A program made the position numbers and the translations under genes. The notes beneath the pieces are model-generated. The model was not told the DNA's origin. It made no database searches and worked only from the letters and a program-made list of their open reading frames with translations. 64,000 bases of DNA, from IMG/VR virus record IMGVR_UViG_3300046780_000888, positions 1 to 64,000 of that record; one strand, written 5' to 3'. Source of the DNA: a virus. Of the stretch, positions 26,267-34,794 are shown one piece after another (positions within the stretch are counted from its first letter, which is position 1; every line of letters begins with the position of its first letter).

Positions 26267-26577
26267 GCGAGGTTGATGGCAGCCCAACCGCGTTTGAGGC
26301 GGCGATCGAGACGTGCTTCGTGTCGCGAATGCGAGCGGACAACAGCTTCTGCCGAGAGCTCTGGAGCGCGCTCACCCGGATCGAATGGATCCATGAGGAC
26401 GGCCGGAGCGCCCTCTACAGCGTTCGCGCTGCGGCAGAGCTGATCGCACGCATCCTCGGCGAAGGGGACTACACGGATTGGTATTGCTGCGGACCGACCG
26501 GCGTGCTCTCGGACGAGATTCGCGGCGCTTTGAAAGCAAAAGGATGGGTCCCCGTGATCCAGGCATTCATCGTATGA
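26263..26577 (+). CDS. Hypothetical protein
   Basis: 104 residues, helical first half (FEAAIETCFVSRMRADNSFC), then DYTDWYCCGPTGVLSDEI. ATGA overlaps on both sides. Function unknown. Confidence 0.55.
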   Translation: MSEVDGSPTAFEAAIETCFVSRMRADNSFCRELWSALTRIEWIHEDGRSALYSVRAAAELIARILGEGDYTDWYCCGPTGVLSDEIRGALKAKGWVPVIQAFIV

Positions 26578-26879
26578 ACTGGCTCTCCGGTAGCATTCTG
26601 GTGGCTGTGGTTGTGGCTGCGTCGGCGCCCGCTTGGTACTTGATCGGGCGGTCCCTAGGAGTCGACACGGGGCGACTGCGGGCGGAGCGGGCGAAGACGG
26701 CGCGTCTGCGATGGGCGCTAGGTGAGGCCGAAGCGCTGGTGGGCGCCGAGCGGCATCGATACCTGGCCGCTCTCGAGAAAGATCCTGCTGCGCCATACGA
26801 CAATGGCGCGATCGCGGAGGCGTACGGCATGTTATCCGAAGCAGTGAAGCAATCCCTGAAGGAAGAGACCCAGCCATGA
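26574..26879 (+). CDS. Membrane-anchored coiled-coil protein
   Basis: 101 residues. N-terminal hydrophobic helix (ILVAVVVAASAPAWYLIG) followed by a charged coiled coil (RAERAKTARLRWALGEAEAL). The layout is like an Rz-type spanin or a membrane-tethered factor, but it sits among nucleotide genes. Overlaps thyX by 4 bases. Confidence 0.5.
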   Translation: MNWLSGSILVAVVVAASAPAWYLIGRSLGVDTGRLRAERAKTARLRWALGEAEALVGAERHRYLAALEKDPAAPYDNGAIAEAYGMLSEAVKQSLKEETQP

Positions 26880-27718
26880 TCAAGATCCTCAAAGAAGAAC
26901 CAGTCGTTGCCGTGCTCGCCGCGATGGCGCTCCAAGGTCCCGGGCTCCGCGAGATGGCGGAGTGGGTGCGAGCCCGCCGCCCCGAGTGCATGCCGGACGA
27001 GTACGACCGGAGCAAGCTGGACTGCTGGACGACGCTTGTTCCGCATCCGCTGGTTGAGGAGGATAGGATTCTGTCGAGCAACGAAGTGCTCGTCGAGCTG
27101 GCCGGGCGCAAGTGCTACGACTCCTTCGGGCTGAAGGCGGGCCGCAAAACCAACCGCGAGTACATCGCGAACACGCAGGCGGGCGACGTCCCGCACGGCT
27201 CCATCATGTATCACGCGAAGATGACGTTCTTCATCGGAGGCGTCTCGCGCCGCGTCTCGCACGAACTGATCCGGCACTACGTCGGCGCCGATCGCACGGA
27301 GGAAGGCTCACCGTCCCAGGAGTCAACGCGGTACGTCGAACACTCGGGGTACTACATCGCGCATCCAGCGATCCTGGACAACGCGGACGAATTGTCGGTC
27401 TTCGCAAGCGCGATGGATGTCAACTATGCCGAGTATCGCGGCTACATCACGCGACGAAGCGAGGAGTTCGCGAGGGCTCATGGGAAGCCTCCTTCGGGAA
27501 TGGATCGCAAGCGCATCTTCGAGAGCGCTAGCCCGTACCTGTCGCATGCCTGCGAGACGTCATTCATTTGGACCTCGAACCCGATCGCGCTCGCCAAGAT
27601 GTTCAAGGAGCGGGACAACGAGGCGGCGGATCTGGAATACCTGCGGCTCGCGAGAAAGTGGAAGCGGGTCTGTAAGGAGCACTGGCCCAACCTCTTCCCC
27701 CAACCGTGGATGCAATGA
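26876..27718 (+). CDS. thyX: Flavin-dependent thymidylate synthase ThyX (divergent)
   Basis: 280 residues. RRVSHELIRHYVG and SPSQESTRYV (145-154) are the two halves of the ThyX signature RHRx7S...ESxRY. The halves are separated by ~10 residues more than in the canonical motif, and the usual Glu of NE is Gln here. FESASPYLSHACETSFIWTS and NEAADLEYLRLARKW fit the C-terminal substrate site. It makes dTMP from dUMP with FAD and NADPH for phage DNA synthesis. Confidence 0.8.
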   Translation: MIKILKEEPVVAVLAAMALQGPGLREMAEWVRARRPECMPDEYDRSKLDCWTTLVPHPLVEEDRILSSNEVLVELAGRKCYDSFGLKAGRKTNREYIANTQAGDVPHGSIMYHAKMTFFIGGVSRRVSHELIRHYVGADRTEEGSPSQESTRYVEHSGYYIAHPAILDNADELSVFASAMDVNYAEYRGYITRRSEEFARAHGKPPSGMDRKRIFESASPYLSHACETSFIWTSNPIALAKMFKERDNEAADLEYLRLARKWKRVCKEHWPNLFPQPWMQ

Positions 27719-28041
27719 TGGACTCGAGATACACCGAGGTGGACGCTCTCGGGCCCCCGCTCATCGCCCAGCGTCCTGATCGATCGGAGATGTTGCGGGA
27801 GGAATGCCGGAAGATCGGAGACATGCTGGCGGAAAAAAATCGAGCGTACGGGGACTCAGCGCTGAATCCGATCCGGTGCTTCTCGAAGGTCGACAAGCTG
27901 GAGCAGATCAAGGTGCGCATCGACGACAAGCTCTCGCGCCTCATGCGAGGCAACGAGGCGGGCGAAGACGTCATCTTCGACTTGATCGGCTATCTCGTGC
28001 TCCTGCGCGTGGCGATGAGGGAACAGGGAGAGACGGCGTGA
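27715..28041 (+). CDS. DUF1599-like nucleotide-metabolism protein
   Basis: 108 residues from ATG 27715 (ATGA overlap). AEKNRAYGDSALNPIRCFSK, QIKVRIDDKLSRLMRG and DVIFDLIGYLVLLRV are the hallmark segments of DUF1599/MazG-like phage proteins (KNxxYG, R-x2-DKL-x-R, D-x2-D-x2-GY). It lies next to thyX, consistent with dNTP pool control. Confidence 0.75.
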   Translation: MMDSRYTEVDALGPPLIAQRPDRSEMLREECRKIGDMLAEKNRAYGDSALNPIRCFSKVDKLEQIKVRIDDKLSRLMRGNEAGEDVIFDLIGYLVLLRVAMREQGETA

Positions 28042-28391
28042 CCACCGTCAAGATCCAGCGGTGGAGCGTGGTCGGGCGCGAGGCGGATGCGGCGGGGCGC
28101 TTGACCAGGGACGCGAAGAGCTACAAGCGCACGCGGGCTCCGCAGTTTGAGCGCGAGGAACAAGTCATCCGCTTCGTTAACCGCGGGCGGGTGACACTGA
28201 GCTTCGGCGGCGTGCCAATCGTAGCGAGTGCCGACTTCATGTTGAAGTCAGGGCGGTGCGTCGGGAACCCGGACTGGGTGCTCACGGACAGTGAGCTGCC
28301 GGCGCTTCGGAAGCTTGCGCGGGCACAGTTTCCGAGAAAGAAAAAAGCAAAGGACGCCGCGCCGCCGGAATCTCCCGTCCCTGACGTTTGA
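28038..28391 (+). CDS. Hypothetical basic protein
   Basis: 117 residues, GTG start with a GTGA overlap. Beta-rich core (RFVNRGRVTLSFGGVPIVAS) and Lys-rich C-terminus (RAQFPRKKKAKDAAPPESP). Function unknown. Confidence 0.5.
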   Translation: MTTVKIQRWSVVGREADAAGRLTRDAKSYKRTRAPQFEREEQVIRFVNRGRVTLSFGGVPIVASADFMLKSGRCVGNPDWVLTDSELPALRKLARAQFPRKKKAKDAAPPESPVPDV

Positions 28392-28447
28392 TGCCTTGCA
28401 CGTTGCCTCATGAGGCGCGATTCTTGGAGCTGAAGGAGCCCACGAGC

Positions 28448-29005
28448 ATGTCCGACGACTTCGAGGCTGCGTTGCAGGCTATCGCCAAGGTGAGGGGGAT
28501 ATCTGTCGCCGAGCTGAAAAAGGAGATGCTCGAGAAGGCGATAGGGCTCGGAGGTGCCGAGCCGCCGCGAGCGCCTCGCCGCGAGATCACGCGCGTTAGT
28601 TCGGGGGACGCCAGTGGAGCGTCGCGCTCGCGCTCCGAGGCGATCCAAGCGCACCACGCGCAAGAATTTCCCGGGTCCCCCGTCGTTCGCTACCGGGACG
28701 ACGACGAGACCCCGGAGGAGGCAGAGGAGCGATGGTACGCGGAGGAAGCGGAACTCCCGGACGGGGTCCATGGTCTCGGCGGTTCGACGGCCGGCGGAAT
28801 ATTCGGAGACGGGGCGATTGCTACGAATATCTACGACCCGGGCGCGATGGCCCGTGGCGACTCTCGCGTTGGCCAGCAGGCAAACATCAAGCTCCTCGGT
28901 CTTGTGGAGCGACTGGCGGAGCGGCTGGAGGAGCGCGAGCGCCGCGGGTCGACGCACGTGCTGCCAGGCGGTCCTCGGCGTCGTCTCGGGCCGGGTCAGA
29001 AGTGA
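28448..29005 (+). CDS. Hypothetical protein with GLGG motif
   Basis: 185 residues from ATG 28448 (GGAG 11 bases upstream). Helical N-terminus (FEAALQAIAKVRGISVAELK), disordered charged middle, then DGVHGLGGSTAGGIFGDGAI and a C-terminal coiled coil. The HGLGG segment resembles the GLG motifs in the later virion-like genes. A 12-base palindrome GCCTCATGAGGC (28405-28416) precedes it. Confidence 0.5.
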   Translation: MSDDFEAALQAIAKVRGISVAELKKEMLEKAIGLGGAEPPRAPRREITRVSSGDASGASRSRSEAIQAHHAQEFPGSPVVRYRDDDETPEEAEERWYAEEAELPDGVHGLGGSTAGGIFGDGAIATNIYDPGAMARGDSRVGQQANIKLLGLVERLAERLEERERRGSTHVLPGGPRRRLGPGQK

Positions 29006-29050
29006 CCGGACCAATGATTGCCGCTACATAGCCACGTTGCACGTGACACA

Positions 29051-29491
29051 ATGACCATCCGCCGCGCCGCCGGAACACTTCTCGTTGCCGAAACCAGCGG
29101 GCGGATCCTGCTGCTCTATCGCGCGGACGGGGAGGGATGGGCGACGCCTGGCGGCATGGCGGAGCCTGGCGAGACGCCCGCCGAGACGGCGCAGCGTGAG
29201 CTCGACGAGGAGACGGGGCTCGCGTCGATCTTCACGGACTGCGTTGTCGATTATCAGTTCGCGCTCCTCGCGGATGGCACCGTGGTTGAGGCGTCAGCGG
29301 AGCGCCTCCCCGCCGACACGAGGTTGCTCTACGACATGTTCGTGTGCACGGTGCGAGAGGAGTTCGTCCCCACGCTCAACGCGGAGCACAGGGCGTGGCG
29401 CTGGGTACGGCCGAGCGAAGTTGGGGGGCCAGTACATCTACATCCAGGTGCGGCCTGTGCGATTCAACGACTCATGAAGGATTACGGATGA
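29051..29491 (+). CDS. Nudix hydrolase
   Basis: 146 residues. The complete Nudix box starts at G35: GMAEPGET then [11 protein letters not shown] (R49-E-L-x-E-E-x-G56). Hydrolyses nucleoside diphosphate derivatives, probably for dNTP cleaning or NAD/sugar-nucleotide control. ATG 29051 is 45 bases after the previous gene; ATGA overlap with the next. Confidence 0.85.
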   Translation: MTIRRAAGTLLVAETSGRILLLYRADGEGWATPGGMAEPGETPAETAQRELDEETGLASIFTDCVVDYQFALLADGTVVEASAERLPADTRLLYDMFVCTVREEFVPTLNAEHRAWRWVRPSEVGGPVHLHPGAACAIQRLMKDYG

Positions 29492-30018
29492 CGATAACTC
29501 AAGTACTTATCGCGCTCGCGACGGTCGGCGCCGCCGCCTGGCTTGGTATTCGTAGATCGATTCTCCGGTACCGGGAAATATTGCGATTCAAGCAGGCGGC
29601 GGCTGACGCATGGAAAGCTGCGGAGGCGGCGAAGGAGGCCGCCGACAAGCTCGGCGCTCTTGCGACGCTTCACGAGCGCCGCGCGTCCGAATTTCTCAGT
29701 ATTATCTCTGGCATAGAGAAGGAGCGCGACGGGTGGCAGAAGTTTTACCAGGATTCGAGCCATGCGGCGGGGGTCGCGCAAGCCTGGCTCGCCCGGGACC
29801 TGCAGCGGGTGCTCGATGCCTCGAATCGGATGGCAGCAAAGTTGCGAGTACTGGGGCAGTCCGTGGCGGATGTTCGGGCCGATCCAGGTCTCGAGGCGGT
29901 CCTGGCTCATTTTACCGAGGTTCACGGGCCAGGGCAGGCGACTCTCCCGCGAGCGCCAGGGATGGAAGCGGCTGAAAAAGTCGAAAAATCGCTCCCTCCA
30001 ACCACAGTAACCACCTAA
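29488..30018 (+). CDS. Membrane-anchored coiled-coil protein
   Basis: 176 residues. N-terminal helix [19 protein letters not shown] is membrane-spanning; a basic stop ([13 protein letters not shown]) and a long Ala-rich coiled coil follow. Last gene of the early operon. Role unknown. Confidence 0.55.
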   Translation: MTITQVLIALATVGAAAWLGIRRSILRYREILRFKQAAADAWKAAEAAKEAADKLGALATLHERRASEFLSIISGIEKERDGWQKFYQDSSHAAGVAQAWLARDLQRVLDASNRMAAKLRVLGQSVADVRADPGLEAVLAHFTEVHGPGQATLPRAPGMEAAEKVEKSLPPTTVTT

Positions 30019-30031
30019 CGGTGTCGGCCCC

Positions 30032-30060
30032 TTGCTCCGCGGGGGTCATGTGCTTACCGT
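30032..30060 (+). promoter_or_regulatory. Leaderless promoter of the 30-34 kb operon
   Basis: TTGCTC (30032-30037), 17-base spacer, TACCGT (30055-30060), 9 bases to ATG 30070. No Shine-Dalgarno. A GGCCCC...CGGGGGTC pairing overlaps the -35 and may end the previous transcript. Confidence 0.5.
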
Positions 30061-30069
30061 AGGGCGTAC

Positions 30070-30804
30070 ATGTCCGACGATAGCGAGTCCCGCGACGCCG
30101 CGGAGCCGAAGGATGCCGTTATCGAAGGTCCCGAGGCGAGCGAGGATGCGGAGACGGAGTTCAATCCGTTTTCCGAGGTAGCCGACGAGTTTCAGCCGGG
30201 CCCTGCGGTTCGGGTTATGGGACCGGACGGGCTGCCGCAAACGGTCGACACGACAACACCGAGCGACATCCCGGCGCTCTCGAAAGAGACACTCGTGTGC
30301 ATGGGCGACTTCTCGAAGTTCGTCTGTCGGGACAAATGGGGGTGCACGACGGCGGAATTCGAGCCGAGCGAGGTGACCCGGATGCCGAATGGCGAATGGG
30401 TCGCACCGATGCGGCTAGTCGTGGAGCGTCTGAAGCCGAGACCCCACTGGTCGTTTTTGGATCAAACCAGCGACTATCACCCCGTTTCCCCGATCCGTCC
30501 GCCGTGCCGTCACTACGTGCGGCAGCTCGGCAGCTTCGAGCACAATGCCCAGAACAAGGCGACGTATCGTCTCTGCGCCGCTCGCCGCACAACGGAAGGC
30601 ACGTTCATGAGTCTCCGCGACACGGGGCTCTGGGGGTGCGACATGCGAGAGCCCTACGACGCTGCGAGCGTGAAGGCGATCGATGACTTCGACGCGCAGA
30701 AGATCGCCGAGGGCGCTCGCCGCCAGCACCTTCCGATGTTTCAAGGATACGGCGGTGGGATCTTCGACACGACCACGCCACAGAGTGAGCCGAAGGAGAA
30801 TTGA
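30070..30804 (+). CDS. Hypothetical protein with acidic N-terminus and Cys pairs
   Basis: 244 residues. The first 40 are acidic and disordered. The core has CRDKWGCTT, PIRPPCRHYVRQL and RLCAARR with WGCDMREPYD, a set of Cys/His that may bind a metal cluster or zinc. First gene of a three-gene operon with 30808 and 31341. Confidence 0.6.
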   Translation: MSDDSESRDAAEPKDAVIEGPEASEDAETEFNPFSEVADEFQPGPAVRVMGPDGLPQTVDTTTPSDIPALSKETLVCMGDFSKFVCRDKWGCTTAEFEPSEVTRMPNGEWVAPMRLVVERLKPRPHWSFLDQTSDYHPVSPIRPPCRHYVRQLGSFEHNAQNKATYRLCAARRTTEGTFMSLRDTGLWGCDMREPYDAASVKAIDDFDAQKIAEGARRQHLPMFQGYGGGIFDTTTPQSEPKEN

Positions 30805-30807
30805 ACG

Positions 30808-31344
30808 ATGCCCGAGCCGACCCAAATGCAGACGACCGAACCAGAGGGTGATGACGTGGACACGGAGGCAGAGTTTCGGTCGCTCTGGACTGACGCCGAC
30901 GAGGGCCGCGCTCGATTCGAGTCGCTAGCGAAGGCAGCCGACACGGCGGGACAGGCGGACATCGCGAAGGTCTATCGCGAGGTTGCCGGCACGGTCATGA
31001 CGCTGATGGCAGATCTCGCCGCAGCGACCGGAGGGGCGATCTCTCACGTCGAAGCAGAGCTCGACGAGATGCCTGCGGGCGGAGCCGCCGACGGCTCGCA
31101 GCTCTTGCCGGAAGATGCGGAGAAGTACCTGCAGCTATTCGAGCAGTACATCCGATTGCTGGATGGTCTCGAGCAGGTAGTCCCGTCGGGAACGGAGGGG
31201 GACACGCAGCGCGAGATCTTCGCGACCTTGCGGCGTCTGACGGAAGGCATGAGCGAATTCACTCGTTCGATCACCCTGCTGGACGACGATGACGATGATG
31301 ACGACGAGCCGGAGGACGATCCGGAAGAAACCCCGGACGCATGA
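30808..31344 (+). CDS. Acidic helical protein
   Basis: 178 residues, helical, ending in an extremely acidic tail (LLDDDDDDDDEPEDDPEE). Such tails occur in DNA mimics, histone-chaperone-like factors and scaffolds. In an element with an 847-residue polybasic protein, a chaperone for that protein is a reasonable guess, not a demonstration. Confidence 0.55.
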   Translation: MPEPTQMQTTEPEGDDVDTEAEFRSLWTDADEGRARFESLAKAADTAGQADIAKVYREVAGTVMTLMADLAAATGGAISHVEAELDEMPAGGAADGSQLLPEDAEKYLQLFEQYIRLLDGLEQVVPSGTEGDTQREIFATLRRLTEGMSEFTRSITLLDDDDDDDDEPEDDPEETPDA

Positions 31345-33884
31345 GCGAGGTCGCCCAAGAGCCCGCGGCTACGGCGCAGATCGATCGGCAGCTTCTCGCT
31401 GAGTCGAGATTGTACGACGTGCCCTACAAGGCCTACGCGGAGATGACCCCGCGGATGCGTGGAGCGGTGAAGGGCCGATGGGTGGCGGCGCTCCGGCTCG
31501 AGGCGAAGCGCCGCGGCATCGATCCGGATGAGTTCGTTGCAATGGACGAAGAGGGGCGGGCGCGGGCCCGAGAGGAGAACCCGGAACGCCCGAAGCCCGC
31601 CTCGCGGCGAGAGAGTTCGGGCACGATCCGATCGTTCGAGGAGGTGATGAGTCGCCATCCTGACCCTTCGGAGAAACGCGCGCCACGCGCCGTTGAGGTC
31701 GCCCCCGTGTACGACCAGGGACTGACGGATGGAGATCCGGACGATGGCGAGCCGCACTCACCCATGAACGAGGTGCCGCCAACGGAGGGCGACCCGAGGA
31801 TGCGCGATCGCGCGACGCTTGGTGAAGTGCGGCCTACTGACAACGAAGATCTCGCTGGCTGGAAGCAACCGCGGAATCTGCTCGACGTGTACGCTCGCTA
31901 CTCCGTCGGAGACGGGCAGCACTTCGTGCGAGTCGAGCGCGTCGAGCCGAAGGTGTGGCAAGGGATCCCGTGCTCTGGTTACCTGGGCGAGATCCGTCTT
32001 CCGATCACCGAGGTCGAGTTTCAGGCCTGGTATGGCGGACGCGTCTATCAGCTCACCGTCTACGGCCCCGATCCTCGGGGACGCCGCGATCCGACAACGG
32101 GCTTGCCTGTGATCAAGGCCAAGACCGAACCGTTTCGATACATAGTCCCTGTGCAGCCGAACCTGGCGCTGCGACCGGGCATCAATCCGAGCAAACAACC
32201 GCATGGAGAGCGCCCGATGATGCAGAGCCCATTTGGATTCCCAACGAGCGCTCCGGCAACGCCGGCCGACGCTTCGATGCACAAGACGACCATCGACTTT
32301 CTGGCGAGCACGCTGAACAACGCGCAAGCGGAGATGCGGCGTCTGCGCGACGAGCAGAGTAATGCCAACCGGCCAGACAAGGATGTCCTTTCGATCGTTA
32401 CCGGGGCGAACGACAAAGCTCTCGAGCAGGCCACGCAGGCAGCTGCGAAGAGGGAGGAGGCTCTCCAAGAGCAGCTCCGCGAATCGCGCGAGAACATGAA
32501 GCGGCTCGAGGCGCGACTCGAGAAAGAGGCGGAAGAACGCCGGCAGCAGCCCGCTCGCAGCGCGGCTCAGGAAACGAAGGAGCTGCTCCAGGTCGTTCAG
32601 CCAGGAAAGAACGCCGAGGAAGAGCTTGCGCGCCTCAGGAGCTCGTTCAGGGAGGATATGGACCGCGCACTCAGTGCGCACAAGGAGGAATGCAACAGGA
32701 TTCGCGAGTCGCACAAGGAGTCGATGGCTGCTCTGAAGGAGCGGCAAGAAGACGAGATGAAGCGGACGAAGGAGCGACTCGAAGACAGCGAGCGCCGCGC
32801 CCGCGAGCGCGAGACCGATCTCGATCGCAGTAAGCGCGAGCAGGAGGCAGAGCTCCGGCGACAGATGGACCAGGTTCGGTCGGACGAGCGCGCCGCGGCA
32901 ACGGCGCGCGTTCAGGAAACGGTGGCGCGCTTCGAGGAGCGGATCAAGGACATGAAGGATTCGCATGCGCGCGAGCTCCGGATGCAGGGGGAGCAGCACG
33001 CGACGCGCATCGACACGACGAAGAGTAATCTCGACATGCAGCTCGCCGCCGCCAAAGAGCGAGTGACGAAGCTCGAGGAAGAGCTCGAACAAGCTCGAGA
33101 GGAAGCGGAGACGGCCAAGGATCCGGTGGCCGTCATCAAGAAAGCGGAGGCCACCGCCGAAGCGATGGGCTTCAAGAAGGAAGATAACGGCCCCATCACT
33201 GCCTGGGAGCGCTTCGCTGCGATGAGCGGCACTGGGCTCGCCAAGGCGCTCGAGACGATCGATCAGTGGTTGCCGAGAGCGATGGAGGCGCGAGCGCAGC
33301 GCCCGGCGTTGCCGGCGGGGCCGCCCCCGCGGCAGCTCGCTCAGGGGGCACCGGCTCAGGACCCGCGGGTCATCCGGCAACCGAGCAGGCGTTCGGTGTC
33401 CTTCGCAACGCAGGGCTCCGTTCCGGTCGCGGGGCATCATCCGACGATCCCGCCGTCGTCGCAGGCTCCGTTCGCTCCTGCGCCTCCGCCCGTTCAGGCG
33501 GCGCCGCCTCAAGCCGCGCCGCAACCCCAGCCTCCCGAGCCGACGCCGCAGCAGCAGCCTGTTCCGACGAACGGGCAGTCCCTCGGCGGAGCGGTTCCCG
33601 ACGAAGCAATCGCGGCGTTCAGAGCGGAGGTGGAGCGATCGATCAACGGCAGCTTCCCAGCGGAGATCTTCGCGCAGCAGTTCGTCGAGGCGTACCCGGA
33701 GCCGAGTCGTGCCCTGGTGACGATGTACAAGCCGGAGAACTTCATCGAGCTCGTGCGAGCGATGCCGGGCGGAGCGGAATCAGTGATCTTGCGGCGTGAT
33801 GGGAAGAAGTGGGTCGAGAAACTGTGGCAGCAGATCGTGGCGCAGCATCAGGCGATTGCTGCACCGCAGCCGTCGCCGTCATGA
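31341..33884 (+). CDS. Long coiled-coil protein
   Basis: 847 residues. The N-terminal ~300 are mixed, with a beta-rich segment (HFVRVERVEPKVWQGIPC). About 310-605 is one continuous charged coiled coil (KRLEARLEKEAEERRQQ onward). About 640-760 is Pro/Gln/Ala-rich linker. The C-terminal ~90 residues form a helical cap (AIAAFRAEVERSINGSFPAE). No Walker motifs. It could be a scaffold, filament or spacer. It ends the operon before strong hairpins. Confidence 0.65.
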   Translation: MSEVAQEPAATAQIDRQLLAESRLYDVPYKAYAEMTPRMRGAVKGRWVAALRLEAKRRGIDPDEFVAMDEEGRARAREENPERPKPASRRESSGTIRSFEEVMSRHPDPSEKRAPRAVEVAPVYDQGLTDGDPDDGEPHSPMNEVPPTEGDPRMRDRATLGEVRPTDNEDLAGWKQPRNLLDVYARYSVGDGQHFVRVERVEPKVWQGIPCSGYLGEIRLPITEVEFQAWYGGRVYQLTVYGPDPRGRRDPTTGLPVIKAKTEPFRYIVPVQPNLALRPGINPSKQPHGERPMMQSPFGFPTSAPATPADASMHKTTIDFLASTLNNAQAEMRRLRDEQSNANRPDKDVLSIVTGANDKALEQATQAAAKREEALQEQLRESRENMKRLEARLEKEAEERRQQPARSAAQETKELLQVVQPGKNAEEELARLRSSFREDMDRALSAHKEECNRIRESHKESMAALKERQEDEMKRTKERLEDSERRARERETDLDRSKREQEAELRRQMDQVRSDERAAATARVQETVARFEERIKDMKDSHARELRMQGEQHATRIDTTKSNLDMQLAAAKERVTKLEEELEQAREEAETAKDPVAVIKKAEATAEAMGFKKEDNGPITAWERFAAMSGTGLAKALETIDQWLPRAMEARAQRPALPAGPPPRQLAQGAPAQDPRVIRQPSRRSVSFATQGSVPVAGHHPTIPPSSQAPFAPAPPPVQAAPPQAAPQPQPPEPTPQQQPVPTNGQSLGGAVPDEAIAAFRAEVERSINGSFPAEIFAQQFVEAYPEPSRALVTMYKPENFIELVRAMPGGAESVILRRDGKKWVEKLWQQIVAQHQAIAAPQPSPS

Positions 33885-33921
33885 AAGGAAAACCCCGACT
33901 TTAGTCCCGGTGAAGCGCTTT

Positions 33922-33979
33922 CCCTGCCCGGGTGCAGGGTCGAAAGGCGTCCCTGAGGAATAACCAAAAACTCAGGGAC
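33922..33979 (+). terminator. Double hairpin after the coiled-coil gene
   Basis: CCCTGC/GCAGGG (33922-33939) is followed by a perfect 9-bp stem GTCCCTGAG/CTCAGGGAC (33949-33979) with a 13-base A-rich loop. There is no T-tract, so termination would be factor-assisted or the hairpin protects the 3' end. Confidence 0.5.
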
Positions 33980-34035
33980 TCCCGCGCGACGAGCGGCTTC
34001 TGCATCGTGACCGCGAGGCCTGGTACTCACGATAC

Positions 34036-34065
34036 TTGATTGCTCCCCGTGCTGCCAGGTAGACT
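34036..34065 (+). promoter_or_regulatory. Leaderless promoter for the Gly/His-rich gene
   Basis: TTGATT (34036-34041), 18-base spacer, TAGACT (34060-34065), 7 bases to ATG 34073. The same architecture is seen upstream of hicB, 23894 and 59332. Confidence 0.55.
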
Positions 34066-34072
34066 GGCTCTC

Positions 34073-34552
34073 ATGTTCCACGGCACCGGACTCGGACGAG
34101 GCGGCGGAGGTGGAGGCCACGGCGGTGGCGGCGGGCATCACGGTGGAGGCGGAGGGGGCCACCACGGTGGCGGGGGTGGCGGACACCGTGGCGGAGGAGG
34201 CCGCCGCGGGGGCGGCACGGTCGTAGTTCAGGGAGGAGGCTGGGGTCCCGGGTGGTACGGAGGCGACGCCTCGTACCCGTACCCGTACCCGTACCCGGTC
34301 GTGGTCGAACCAGACTGCCCGGTGATCGATACCTACGGCAACTGCGTCTGTCAGCTCGTCGACAACAGCGGTCGCTGCGTTGCTGGGCTCGGTGACGACG
34401 CGGCGGCGCCGCCGCCGGCGCCGCTCGAGGCCGCGGCGACCGGCGCGTCGTCCACGACGTGGATCACCGGCGGTCTCATCATCCTTATCGCGTTCGGGGT
34501 GATGGCGCTTGACAAGAAGGGCCCAGCTCCGATTCGGAGCCGAGCGGCCTAG
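34073..34552 (+). CDS. Gly/His-rich tail-anchored protein
   Basis: 159 residues. MFHGTGLGRGG leads into ~45 residues of Gly/His repeats (GGGHHGGGGGG), then an Arg/Gly stretch, a YPYPYPYP segment, a Cys pair (YGNCVCQLVDNSGRCV) and a C-terminal membrane helix (TWITGGLIILIAFGVMAL) with a DKK tail. The His-rich arm might bind metal or DNA. First of the series of C-terminally anchored proteins. Confidence 0.65.
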   Translation: MFHGTGLGRGGGGGGHGGGGGHHGGGGGGHHGGGGGGHRGGGGRRGGGTVVVQGGGWGPGWYGGDASYPYPYPYPVVVEPDCPVIDTYGNCVCQLVDNSGRCVAGLGDDAAAPPPAPLEAAATGASSTTWITGGLIILIAFGVMALDKKGPAPIRSRAA

Positions 34553-34554
34553 GG

Positions 34555-34680
34555 TTACCGCGGAAAAATCTTCAGCGCTGCGCAGAGGATTGCCACGACG
34601 GCGAGCCCAGTCGAGATCCAGTTGCCCTTGGATTGGACGATGATGGCGGTGCCGAGAAAAACCGTAATGACGAGGAGCAT
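34555..34680 (-). CDS. Small two-helix membrane protein (leftward)
   Basis: 41 residues: MLLVITVFLGTAIIV and WISTGLAVVAILCAALKIF are two hydrophobic helices. The ATG lies 6 bases from a leftward TACAGT -10 box, so it would be leaderless. It could extend upstream in frame to 34842, but that part is not hydrophobic and overlaps the rightward promoter. Confidence 0.4.
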   Translation of the reverse strand: MLLVITVFLGTAIIVQSKGNWISTGLAVVAILCAALKIFPR

Positions 34681-34686
34681 CCCGGT

Positions 34687-34750
34687 ACTGTAGCGCCTTT
34701 TCGGCCAAGAAAACCGAGCGCTTGAGTTACTGGGCCACCGCAAGTACAGT
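34687..34750. promoter_or_regulatory. Divergent promoter pair
   Basis: Rightward: TTGAGT (34722-34727), 17 bases, TACAGT (34745-34750), leading to the transglutaminase-like gene. Leftward: TACAGT (34692-34687), 6 bases before ATG 34680, with only a weak GTTTTC-like -35. Confidence 0.45.
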
Positions 34751-34794
34751 TCCCAGTGCAGGGCGCTTCCCGACCCCCGGCTCGGGATTCGTCT

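Noticed and set aside
31758-33524. 588-codon open frame on the - strand inside the coiled-coil gene
   Set aside because: It is a by-product of GC-rich codon use in the real gene on the + strand; its Arg/Leu-rich translation has no domain and it would run against the whole operon.
33901-33979. tRNA-like folding after the coiled-coil gene
   Set aside because: Two hairpins are present, but no acceptor stem, T-loop consensus or CCA-adjacent pairing can be formed.
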